Under the pieces are notes generated by a model, which worked only from the letters and a program-made list of their open reading frames with translations, did no database searches and had not been told where the DNA came from. 13,351 nucleotides of DNA, from NCBI GenBank assembly GCA_964533785.1, contig CAZHNG010000189.1:1-13351 (forward strand), written 5' to 3'. The translations under genes were made by a program, and so were the position numbers. How positions within the stretch are numbered: the first letter of the stretch is position 1; each line of letters begins with the position of its first letter. Of this stretch, positions 1-6,968 are shown one piece after another. Source of the stretch: JANQRV01 sp964533785. GTDB taxonomy: Bacteria > Bacteroidota > Bacteroidia > Chitinophagales > Saprospiraceae.

Positions 1-221
1 GATTTGGACAAAAATCCGGTGGTTCAAAACACTAAGAAACTTATGTTACAGTGTACTCAGTGATGAGGTTCGTCCCATTGATTAAGATTTCGCACACTTT
101 GCAAATACATTTACCAAGTATGAAATTCCCAGCCTTTTTTATTTAATTCAACCAATTCCCAAAACCCGCCAAATAAAATCCAATCCACGATACACCCCAA
201 ACGCGTTCAACTAGCAACCTG

Positions 222-1235
222 TCAAACCCCTCGATCCGACAATAACACCGCCACCTTCTTAGTAGATTCAAAATTGGCAAAAACGATGATCATGATGACC
301 GTAATCGGCACACAAAGGATCATGCCCGTTACGCCCCAGATCGCACCAAAAATAGCCAATGATAAAATTACAACCAGCGGACTGATATTCAAGGAATCTC
401 CCATTACCTGGGGCTCTACCACATTGCCAATGATCAATTGCACAATTCCAACGCCGATCAAAACGTATATTCCCGGCATATAACTGCCAAACTGTAAGGT
501 TGCTATCAAAGCTGGAAAAATCGTAGCGATCAAGGATCCAATAGTAGGAATATAGTTGAACAAAAAGATCAAGGTCGCCCAAAAAACCGGAAAATCAACC
601 CCAATGAATAATAAGATGAAATAACTCAGTACGCCAGTCAATAAACTAACGAGCGTCTTTAGGGAAATATAGTCACTAATTGATTTATTGATTTTATGGA
701 TCATAACCATAGTCTGCCAGTAATCACGCGACTCTGGATACATGCGCTTTATTTTGGCATTAAAGCTGGATTCTTCCAGCAAAAGGAACAAGACGTAAAG
801 CAAGATCATTGAAGCTGCACTGATGATACCCGAGATAGAACTCGCCACCCCGGAAAGCAGAGAAGAAAAATCAAAATCCTTGAACAGCGTAGTAATATCG
901 TAATCAATAGTAGTATTCAATTGATTGAGTACCACCTTAAAATTAGCTTCGTATTTTGGAAAGGCTTTGGTCATTTCCTGAATATTATTAACCAGTACGT
1001 TAGAGAGAAAGGATAACAGAAAAAATACCACAACGAAGGAAAGAATATTCTGCAGCCATACGGGTAAGGTACGGTTAGCAATTTTTATTCTGCTGATCAA
1101 ATTCCTTAATTCCTTTAGTACATACCAGATTAATACCGCCAGTACAAAGGGGATTAAGACACTTTTTCCGAAGTACATAATGGCCCCTATTCCCAGGATA
1201 ATGACCAGGATATTAGCCGTTTTGGAAAGCCCCAT
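222..1235 (-). CDS. AI-2E family transporter (multi-pass inner-membrane permease)
   Basis: A 337-residue inner-membrane protein of the AI-2E transporter family (TqsA/YdiK-like). The sequence shows about eight hydrophobic segments, roughly at residues 8-22, 24-42, 61-83, 131-155, 196-212, 215-247, 254-276 and 285-318. A soluble amphipathic stretch lies at 84-130. The family signature is clear in the C-terminal half: FLFNYIPTIGSLIATIFP near 224-240, and NVVEPQVMGDSLNISPLVV near 271-289 followed by a Gly-rich IFGAIWGVTGMILCVP segment. Length is normal for the family. Members have been linked to autoinducer-2 export and to Na+/H+ exchange, so the substrate cannot be read from sequence. It is the last gene of a three-gene minus-strand run, 33 bases after the aldo/keto reductase. 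The ATG at 1235 follows an A-rich leader and gives a short basic N-terminus before the first membrane segment. Confidence 0.93.
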   Translation of the reverse strand: MGLSKTANILVIILGIGAIMYFGKSVLIPFVLAVLIWYVLKELRNLISRIKIANRTLPVWLQNILSFVVVFFLLSFLSNVLVNNIQEMTKAFPKYEANFKVVLNQLNTTIDYDITTLFKDFDFSSLLSGVASSISGIISAASMILLYVLFLLLEESSFNAKIKRMYPESRDYWQTMVMIHKINKSISDYISLKTLVSLLTGVLSYFILLFIGVDFPVFWATLIFLFNYIPTIGSLIATIFPALIATLQFGSYMPGIYVLIGVGIVQLIIGNVVEPQVMGDSLNISPLVVILSLAIFGAIWGVTGMILCVPITVIMIIVFANFESTKKVAVLLSDRGV

Positions 1236-1268
1236 ATTTGTTCGTTTTTTGCAGCCTAAGTTAAGGAA

Positions 1269-2378
1269 TTAAACATTTGCTGGAGGAGCTTCAAAAAATT
1301 TCTCCTTTCTATAAGTTGCAGGTTTTGATCCTACTGATACCCCCCCAGTGACCATCGTTTGCATACCTGGTGTGAAGAAGCTGTAGGGAAAGTGCATTTC
1401 AGGCTGACTAACCTCATTCAGTTTTTCCAACAGAGTATCAGGAATTGAAAAATCCAGCGCTTTCGTTGTTTCTTCTAATTGATGAAGTTTTGTTGCTCCC
1501 AAAATTACACTCGCTACTCCTGGTTGGTTCGCCACCCAATTAATGGCAACTGAAGCCATTGGCTGTCCGAGTTTCTGAGCTACTTCTTCCAATACAGCGA
1601 CAATCTTCCAATTCTTTTCTGTGAATTTTTCGAAAGCAGGATTGCCGGAATCAGCGACTAGGGCTAAGCGACCTTCCCCTTCTACTTTTTCCTTCGAGGG
1701 TTTATACTTCCCTGACAACAAACCACTAGCCAACGGACTCCAAACCATTATTCCCATTCCCATTTCCGCTCCTAAGGCAATGTATTCTTTTTCTATATTT
1801 CGTTCCACTAATGAATATTCCATCTGTAAAGTAGAAATGGGTTCATAACCTCGCCATTCCGCCAAGCTTTGCGCACGTGTAGCATACCAAGCGGGTACAT
1901 CTGACAACCCAATATGGCGTACCTTACCTTGTGTTACTAAGTCATCCAACGTACGCATCACTTCCTCCGGCCGGGTCAGACCATCCCAGGCATGCAGAAA
2001 ATATAGATCAATATAGTCTGTTCCCAACCGTTTTAAGGAGCCTTCCACTGCTCTCATAATATTTTTACGGCCGTTTCCACCAGCATTTGGATTGCCTGGT
2101 TCTGCATTAAAAGTAAATTTGGTGGCGATTACGATCTTGTCACGCAGTCCTCTTTCTTTTACGAATTCTCCTAACCATTGCTCACTCGTCCCGTTGGTAT
2201 ACAAATCAGCAGTATCCAAAAAGTTACCCCCAACATCCACATAATGGTCGAAAAGAGCTTTAGCACCTTCTCTTTCGGCTCCCCAACCCCATTCGGAGCC
2301 AAAGGTCATGGTTCCTAATGCCAATCGACTGACTCTTAATCCTGTTTTTCCTAAAGTGTAATACTTGTCCAATCCCAT
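1269..2378 (-). CDS. Aldo/keto reductase family oxidoreductase
   Basis: A 369-residue cytosolic NADPH-dependent aldo/keto reductase with a TIM-barrel fold. The catalytic tetrad is complete: Asp55 and Tyr60 in NFLDTADLYTNG, Lys87 in VIATKF, and His129 in DLYFLHAWD. The N-terminal YYTLGKTGLRVSRLALGTMTFG opening, the SPLASGLLSGKY segment near 214-225 and the GVASVILGATKLHQLEE cofactor-binding segment near 288-304 are all typical. A loop rich in Gly/Asn (about residues 93-104) after the catalytic lysine resembles a common bacterial subgroup that reduces aldehydes or sugars. The protein is slightly longer than the usual 310-340 residues because of a C-terminal tail after about 325. It sits 28 bases downstream of the SDR gene and 33 bases upstream of the AI-2E permease on the same strand, so co-transcription is likely. 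The true substrate cannot be deduced. Confidence 0.94.
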   Translation of the reverse strand: MGLDKYYTLGKTGLRVSRLALGTMTFGSEWGWGAEREGAKALFDHYVDVGGNFLDTADLYTNGTSEQWLGEFVKERGLRDKIVIATKFTFNAEPGNPNAGGNGRKNIMRAVEGSLKRLGTDYIDLYFLHAWDGLTRPEEVMRTLDDLVTQGKVRHIGLSDVPAWYATRAQSLAEWRGYEPISTLQMEYSLVERNIEKEYIALGAEMGMGIMVWSPLASGLLSGKYKPSKEKVEGEGRLALVADSGNPAFEKFTEKNWKIVAVLEEVAQKLGQPMASVAINWVANQPGVASVILGATKLHQLEETTKALDFSIPDTLLEKLNEVSQPEMHFPYSFFTPGMQTMVTGGVSVGSKPATYRKEKFFEAPPANV

Positions 2379-2406
2379 TTGTCTTGATTTTTTATATTTT
2401 CATTCG

Positions 2407-3108
2407 TTACCAATCAATAACTGTTTGATCGCGCAAAAATTGGCCATTGACGCTATCCGGAGCGTCCGTTGCCAGCCAGACGGCTGTTTCAGCTCCTTTC
2501 TCAATCGATCGGGAAGCGCTCGTTCCTCCCATGTCCGTACGTACCCAACCCGGGCACATTGCGTTAATGATTATGCCTTTACTTTTTAGCACCGCGTGGA
2601 GTTGGCGGGTAATAGCATTCATCGTCGTTTTGGAAATACTGTAAACTGGCGCCCAGGTTGTCAGCCCTTTACAAAAACCGCCGGCACCGCTCGACATCAT
2701 GATGACCCTGCTTCCGCTACCAAGCAGAGGCATAAACGTTTGGGTAACCCAAAATGCACCTAAGCTATTGGTTTGTATCGTCTGCACAAAGATTTCGGCC
2801 GGAACATCCAATAGTTGATAAGACTCATCCACTAATATACCGGCATTGTTGATCAGAACATCTAATTTGGATACCGATGCTGAAATCTGCTGATAGGCCT
2901 TTTGGATGCTTTGAGGCTTACTTACATCCATTTGTAACAGCGTTCCACCCACCCCCATCTCATTAAGCTCATCGAGTGCCTGCTGACCACGTTCGGCACT
3001 TCTGGAAGCCAGGATGATATAATGCCCTTTCGCTCCCAGTTCTTTAGCAATTTGAAAGCCTATTCCTTTATTCGCACCGGTAATTAAAATTGTTTTCGGT
3101 TGTTCCAT
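2407..3108 (-). CDS. Short-chain dehydrogenase/reductase (classical SDR)
   Basis: A 233-residue classical SDR, a Rossmann-fold NAD(P)-dependent oxidoreductase. Visible motifs in order are the cofactor-binding TGANKGIG (residues 10-17), Asp61 in QMDVS, NNAG (87-90), Asn114, the catalytic Ser at 139/140 in MMSSGAG, and Tyr156-x3-Lys160 in YSISK. PGWVRTDMGG (186-195) follows the active site. Basic residues at Arg36 and Arg40, just after the second strand, suggest NADP(H) preference. The DMGG plus PGWVRT style resembles carbonyl-reductase-like SDRs, which reduce small carbonyls, but no substrate can be assigned. It is the first gene of the compact SDR, AKR, permease run. The 116 bases upstream separate it from the broken small gene at 3225-3457. 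I found no convincing promoter motif there. Confidence 0.94.
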   Translation of the reverse strand: MEQPKTILITGANKGIGFQIAKELGAKGHYIILASRSAERGQQALDELNEMGVGGTLLQMDVSKPQSIQKAYQQISASVSKLDVLINNAGILVDESYQLLDVPAEIFVQTIQTNSLGAFWVTQTFMPLLGSGSRVIMMSSGAGGFCKGLTTWAPVYSISKTTMNAITRQLHAVLKSKGIIINAMCPGWVRTDMGGTSASRSIEKGAETAVWLATDAPDSVNGQFLRDQTVIDW

Positions 3109-3224
3109 CCGTGCCTTTTAGATGTTTTTGATTAGATATTTTCTATTTCAACACGCAAGGAACCATATAGGTCGAAGTGCCTTTATTATTTAATTCAATA
3201 CTGGAGAAACTTGACCTTATCGTT

Positions 3225-3457
3225 CTAAATCCGCTCCAACTCAGCAATCTCTCCGATCGCAACCCGGGTACACTGCATGATGACATCCTGAAAATCTGCA
3301 CCCTCCGATCGCATAGGATCGATCTGTGCCGCTAATTCAGATCGCAAAGCATAAAGTTTTTACGGTCGGCAGTAATGACAAGTGCCTTCGCTTTATCCTG
3401 GGCATCGGGCTGCCAGCGCTTCTTTTTTCTTAACAGATCGTAGGCCAAATTCGTCAT
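3225..3457 (-). pseudogene. Small hypothetical gene interrupted by a one-base frameshift
   Basis: Read on the minus strand from the ATG at 3457-3455, one frame gives MTNLAYDLLRKKKRWQPDAQ and continues to about residue 33, but then meets a stop nine codons later (near 3332). The adjacent frame is open from there to a stop at 3225-3227, through residues such as KLYALRSELAAQIDPMRSEG and ending GEIAELERI. The join falls at a five-base A run on the coding strand (3357-3361 on the plus strand). Adding one A would make a single 77-residue reading frame; the 233-base span is one short of 78 codons. A GGAG lies about 9 bases before the ATG, good for this phylum. The product would be a soluble, charged, helix-rich protein of unknown function. 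Either a genuine pseudogene or an assembly error in a homopolymer would look like this. I do not recognise the family. Confidence 0.6.
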
Positions 3458-3523
3458 TTTTTATTGCTCCGACGAATGAGGAAAGCAAAACGGTCGAAGT
3501 CTATTAAAGAAAATAGCAATAAA

Positions 3524-4078
3524 TCATCTCATATTGAGCAGAACAATGTCCCACTCTTCGTCGTCCGGTGACGTAAATTCGTGGATGGTTTCAAAGCCGA
3601 TTTTATAATGGGCTTTCAGGGAACGTGGATTCCGTTTCGATATTTCGGTGATACAATATTTAAAAGAGCCTTGCATTCTATTTTTCAATTCCTGGTACAA
3701 TCCTCCAAATACTTGTTGGCCACGGTATGGCTTTGCAATACAGACTTGTCCCATCACAAAATAAGACTCTTCTTTTAGGGAACGACCATTATATTCGAGC
3801 TTATTCAGTTGCTCAAACATTGGTACGAGTACAGGAATTTCAGTCGCAAATTGTTTTAACATCACCAAAGTATATCCGATAATGCGATCAGCTTGCCGGG
3901 CTACAATATGAGGAAAAGGATTGTTCATGCGTTTCAATAGATCAAAATCGTGTTTGACTGTAACAAACCCTTCCTGCTTTAATTCTTCCTGAGAAATAGA
4001 ATCTTGAAGATTAAATCTTTGTAATTCTAAAATTTCGTACAGGTCATTATCAGACTTAGCGATGCCATAGGTAATCAT
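3524..4078 (-). CDS. GNAT family N-acetyltransferase
   Basis: A 184-residue single-domain protein of the GNAT superfamily, which transfers acetyl groups from acetyl-CoA to amines. The acetyl-CoA-binding core is visible: strand VMGQVCIAKPYR (about 108-119), pyrophosphate loop RGQQVFGGLYQEL (119-131), strand CITEISKRN (142-150) and the motif B segment RSLKAHYKIGFETIHEF (152-168). The pyrophosphate loop is a little unusual: where relatives I recall have RGQGIF, this protein has RGQQVF, so Gln122 replaces the usual glycine. The N-terminal opening MITYGIAKSDNDLYEILELQ is typical of a Bacteroidota subgroup with no assigned substrate. It stands alone on the minus strand, divergent from the cyclase gene, with 88 bases between the two starts. 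The ATG at 4078 is the first in the frame and directly precedes a normal first beta strand. Confidence 0.88.
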   Translation of the reverse strand: MITYGIAKSDNDLYEILELQRFNLQDSISQEELKQEGFVTVKHDFDLLKRMNNPFPHIVARQADRIIGYTLVMLKQFATEIPVLVPMFEQLNKLEYNGRSLKEESYFVMGQVCIAKPYRGQQVFGGLYQELKNRMQGSFKYCITEISKRNPRSLKAHYKIGFETIHEFTSPDDEEWDIVLLNMR

Positions 4079-4099
4079 AAACCTAATACTTTAATATAT

Positions 4100-4135
4100 T
4101 TTGCAGCATTTCAATTGCTTTCGTTCTTATATTTG
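4100..4135 (+). promoter_or_regulatory. Candidate Bacteroidota-type promoter for the adenylate cyclase
   Basis: TATATTTG at 4128-4135 is an exact match to the Bacteroidota -7 consensus TAnnTTTG. A TTTG lies upstream at 4100-4103, with a 24-base spacer, one more than the usual 17-23. It would start transcription around 4141, about 25 bases before the cyclase ATG at 4167. The region is the divergent gap between the GNAT gene and the cyclase gene. I saw no matching element pointing toward the GNAT gene. Confidence 0.5.
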
Positions 4136-4166
4136 AAGTAAATTTAAGCACTACAACCCATTAATA

Positions 4167-5711
4167 ATGAACAAGACAAGCGAAAAGGCTTGTAATTCCA
4201 CTCTATTGTACTGGCTACGCTTAATATCTTGCAGTTTGTCATTATTTGGCGGATATGTTAATGGTTTTGGGCAAAACGGAAATGTAGCTAAAAATTATAT
4301 CCAAAATTGGCAAGTGTTTCACAATGAAGGAGATTATGATGAAGCCATTGAACAGGCCAAACTGATATATAACCTGGGAAACGACACCCAAAATCAGGAA
4401 TTAATGGCTTATACCTTAAACTGGGAAGCCCAATCCTTATTAAAAATACGCCGGCGGTTGTCGGCCAATCGGCGAATTGCCAAAAAAGCATTAAAGGAAA
4501 GCCTGGATCTACTTGAAAATGTTGACAACACAGATCTTAAACTGGATAATCTGCGGCGTTTACGCATGATTGCCCGTATTGAAGGGGATCGAGTTGCATT
4601 GGATGCCTATACCAATCGTATGGAGACTATCAAAGAGCGACTGGAGACCCAGGCGTCTAATGAAGTATTAACGGAAAGAGTAGAATTGCTGGATAGCGAA
4701 AAAGAAGCACTACAGGAACAAGTTGCTTCTTTGAGTGCTGCTCAAATGGAAACCGAATTAATGATTGCCCGGCAACAGAACATGCTGGATTCTCTTGAAA
4801 TGCTGCGCATGAAGTCGGCATTCCTTTTGGAAAAAAATGAAATGGAAAGAAAAGAACAGGCCGCACAGCTAGAGTTACAAGAAAGTCAGTTGGCTCTGCA
4901 ACAAAAACAACTGCAGTTGCAGGCCAGTCAACGTAATCTTTTCATAGCGCTGGCTGTGTTGTTACTGCTGATGGCCATTGGCGGATATTTAAGGTATGTG
5001 GAAACCCGGAAATACAACCTCACGTTAGAGGAAAAAAATGAAGCACTCAACCAAGAACGCCAAAAATCAGATAACCTATTATTAAACATCCTTCCGGTCA
5101 CGGTTGCCGAGGAATTAAAAAACACCGGATTTGCCAAAGCACAACGGTACGACAAAGCTACGGTGATGTTCGCCGATTTCAAGAATTTCAGTCAGATCGC
5201 CAAATCTATGTCACCAGAGAAGCTGGTTGCAGAATTAGATCTTTATTTCAAAGCCTTTGATGAAATCGTAAAAAGCTACCACATTGAAAAGATCAAAACG
5301 ATTGGCGATGCTTATATGTGCGTCGGAGGATTACCCGATAAAGAAGGAAACCATCCTAAAGATGTGGTCATGGCCGCGTTGGAAATCCAACAGTTACTGG
5401 CACAACTAAAAGAGGAGAGAATAAAAAATGGCCAACCCTATTTTGAAGCCCGTATTGGTATTCACACCGGGCCCCTGGTGGCAGGTGTGGTTGGCTCCAC
5501 CAAATTTGCCTACGATATCTGGGGAGATACGGTCAATATTGCTTCCCGAATGGAATCTAACGGGGAACCCTGGCAGGTCAATGTATCTTCGTCCACCTAT
5601 GAGCTGGTAAAAGATTATTTTTCATTCGAATACCGGGGAATAATCCCCATAAAAAACAGAGGAGAAATTGAAATGTATTTCGCACGGGAAGAAACCGATA
5701 AAAAAACATAG
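4167..5711 (+). CDS. Membrane-anchored class III adenylate cyclase with periplasmic TPR-like sensor region
   Basis: A 514-residue protein predicted to make cAMP from ATP. Order of parts: signal peptide or signal anchor (about 12-33), a helical TPR-like region (about 40-155), a long Gln/Glu-rich coiled coil (about 155-255), one transmembrane helix (257-277), a short coiled linker ending in LLLNILP (304-310), and a class III cyclase domain (about 325-508). Metal-binding Asp337 (VMFADF) and Asp381 (TIGDAYM) are present. The base-specifying pair is Lys377 and Asp450 (YDIWGD), the adenylate type; guanylate cyclases have Glu and Cys there. Transition-state residues Asn457 and Arg461 (NIASR) are also present, so the enzyme should be active as a homodimer. 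The layout puts the TPR and coiled coil in the periplasm and catalysis in the cytoplasm. It is followed on the same strand by the surface-protein operon, after a 221-base leader. Confidence 0.93.
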   Translation: MNKTSEKACNSTLLYWLRLISCSLSLFGGYVNGFGQNGNVAKNYIQNWQVFHNEGDYDEAIEQAKLIYNLGNDTQNQELMAYTLNWEAQSLLKIRRRLSANRRIAKKALKESLDLLENVDNTDLKLDNLRRLRMIARIEGDRVALDAYTNRMETIKERLETQASNEVLTERVELLDSEKEALQEQVASLSAAQMETELMIARQQNMLDSLEMLRMKSAFLLEKNEMERKEQAAQLELQESQLALQQKQLQLQASQRNLFIALAVLLLLMAIGGYLRYVETRKYNLTLEEKNEALNQERQKSDNLLLNILPVTVAEELKNTGFAKAQRYDKATVMFADFKNFSQIAKSMSPEKLVAELDLYFKAFDEIVKSYHIEKIKTIGDAYMCVGGLPDKEGNHPKDVVMAALEIQQLLAQLKEERIKNGQPYFEARIGIHTGPLVAGVVGSTKFAYDIWGDTVNIASRMESNGEPWQVNVSSSTYELVKDYFSFEYRGIIPIKNRGEIEMYFAREETDKKT

Positions 5712-5717
5712 ATCAGC

Positions 5718-5748
5718 TTGTTAAACTTTACGAAAAGTTGTATACTTG
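5718..5748 (+). promoter_or_regulatory. Candidate promoter for the PorP/PorE/surface-protein operon
   Basis: TATACTTG at 5741-5748 matches the Bacteroidota -7 element TAnnTTTG except for one base. A TTG lies at 5718-5720 with a 20-base spacer, in the normal range. Transcription would begin near 5755 and leave a leader of about 180 bases before the TTG start at 5933. The -7 element overlaps the inverted repeat at 5734-5762. It is a single motif match, so moderate to low certainty. Confidence 0.4.
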
Positions 5749-5762
5749 CAGGGTACAACTTT
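5734..5762. repeat. Perfect 9-bp inverted repeat overlapping the candidate promoter
   Basis: AAAGTTGTA at 5734-5742 is the exact reverse complement of TACAACTTT at 5754-5762, with an 11-base loop. It starts 23 bases after the cyclase stop codon. It could be an operator, since it covers the candidate -7 element, or a weak terminator hairpin for the cyclase transcript. The stem is AT-rich and no clean T-run follows, which argues against a strong intrinsic terminator. Confidence 0.6.
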
Positions 5763-5774
5763 AAAATTCTTTCC

Positions 5775-5832
5775 AAGCTTAAAATAATAAGGATCATCTT
5801 TCCAAATCGCTGATACTCCCCATTTTAAGCTT
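5775..5832. repeat. Perfect 11-bp inverted repeat in the operon leader
   Basis: AAGCTTAAAAT at 5775-5785 is the exact reverse complement of ATTTTAAGCTT at 5822-5832, with a 36-base loop between. An 11-base perfect match is unlikely by chance in a gap this small. It lies between the candidate promoter and the PorP-like start codon, so in RNA it would form a long-range stem in the 5' leader. In DNA it could be a pair of half-sites for a dimeric regulator. The function is unknown. Confidence 0.6.
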
Positions 5833-5932
5833 AATTCAATAGAGCATAATAGCAATCTGCTACCTACTTATCAACCCTTAAATTGTAAGGCTGTTGTCCC
5901 CATTATTATTTATTCACTTTAAACCCTGGCAA

Positions 5933-6955
5933 TTGAAAAAAATATCTTTACAAGTATTCTCGATAGGCATTTTCTTGTTTTTTCTGGGCGGAATAAACCT
6001 GCAGGCTCAGGATCTCCACTTTTCGCAGTTTGCAAATTCGCCATTACACCTTAACCCGGCTTTAACAGGAGGATTCGACGGAGACTTTAGATTTAACTCA
6101 GCTTACCGCAATCAATGGCCGACCTTGGTCGAATACCAAACCATTACCGGGTCTGCTGATATGAATTTCTGTACCACCTGCAATGATTACGGCCCCTATT
6201 CTTTGGGGGCTCTCTTCACTTATGACGTTGCGGGCCTTTCCAGACTGAGTCTTACACAGCTTTCCCTTAGTGGCGCTATCCGGCGGCCGCTTTTCAAAAA
6301 GCACGAAGCTAGTCTGGGGCTGATGTTAGGCGTAGGTTCAAGAAGTTTTGATACCGAAGACCTGCTCTCTAACGCTCGTTTGACCAACACTGGTTTCGAT
6401 CCGTTCTTTAGCGACAACCTCGGTAATACCAGCAACACTTTTTTTGATGTTTCCTTGGGTATCAATACAAAATGGAAAGGTAATAATCCAAGAACCCACC
6501 TTAACGCTGGAGTAGGCTTGTACCATATCAATCGTTATAATGCCAGTTTTGTCCCTGGAAATACCGAAAGGCAAGCGATGAGAACAAATATTTACGGCCT
6601 GGGTAGCCTTAAGCTTACGAACAACCTGGACCTTTTAGGCCAGGGATTACTGACCATGATCAGCAACCAGGAAGAGTGGATATTTGGCGGAGGATTGAGG
6701 ATCTACGCTTCCCAAACCAATAACTTTTGGAAAGACTTCAGCTTCCAGGTAATGGGGTCTTATAGAATTGACGATGCCCTTATCCCTTCGGTAGGCCTGT
6801 TTTACCGGGCCTGGTTTGTTGGCTATAGCCATGATTTCACGACCTCACCCCTCGAGGTTGCCAATGATGGTAACGGTGGTCCCGAAATTACCTTAAGCTA
6901 TATTTTCAAAAGAATCAAAGTACCAACGAGCAAAATTTGCCCCATTCAATTGTAA
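5933..6955 (+). CDS. PorP/SprF family type IX secretion outer-membrane protein
   Basis: A beta-barrel outer-membrane protein of the PorP/SprF family. These proteins work with T9SS, and SprF is needed for secretion of the gliding adhesin SprB. I chose the TTG at 5933 as start because it gives a textbook signal peptide: MKKISLQVFSIG, a hydrophobic core, and LQA before QDLHFSQF, with cleavage after about residue 25. The frame is open further upstream to another TTG at 5894 (353 residues), but that would add 13 residues before the lysines; no in-frame ATG exists nearby. The mature N-terminus QDLHFSQFANSPLHLNPALT with Gly-rich and Arg-Asn-Gln-Trp (YRNQWPTL) residues after it is the family hallmark. 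The C-terminal part VGYSHDFTTSPL then GGPEITLSYIF matches the last strands of the family. Length, 340 residues, is normal. The stop is 13 bases before the next gene, so the two are co-transcribed. Confidence 0.93.
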   Translation: MKKISLQVFSIGIFLFFLGGINLQAQDLHFSQFANSPLHLNPALTGGFDGDFRFNSAYRNQWPTLVEYQTITGSADMNFCTTCNDYGPYSLGALFTYDVAGLSRLSLTQLSLSGAIRRPLFKKHEASLGLMLGVGSRSFDTEDLLSNARLTNTGFDPFFSDNLGNTSNTFFDVSLGINTKWKGNNPRTHLNAGVGLYHINRYNASFVPGNTERQAMRTNIYGLGSLKLTNNLDLLGQGLLTMISNQEEWIFGGGLRIYASQTNNFWKDFSFQVMGSYRIDDALIPSVGLFYRAWFVGYSHDFTTSPLEVANDGNGGPEITLSYIFKRIKVPTSKICPIQL

Positions 6956-6968
6956 AAAAATAAAAAGC

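Noticed and set aside
1..63. Open frame from the left edge reading DLDKNPVVQNTKKLMLQCTQ to a stop at 61-63, possibly the tail of an upstream gene
   Set aside because: Only 20 codons, another frame is also open at the edge, and no recognisable motif supports either.
3170..3500. Direct repeat GGTCGAAGT at 3170-3178 and 3492-3500 flanking the broken small gene, suggestive of an insertion footprint
   Set aside because: Nine bases shared over two 300-base regions is expected by chance fairly often, and no element ends or inverted repeats are present.
4167..5711. Guanylate cyclase instead of adenylate cyclase
   Set aside because: The base-specifying residues are Lys377 and Asp450, the adenylate pattern, not Glu and Cys.
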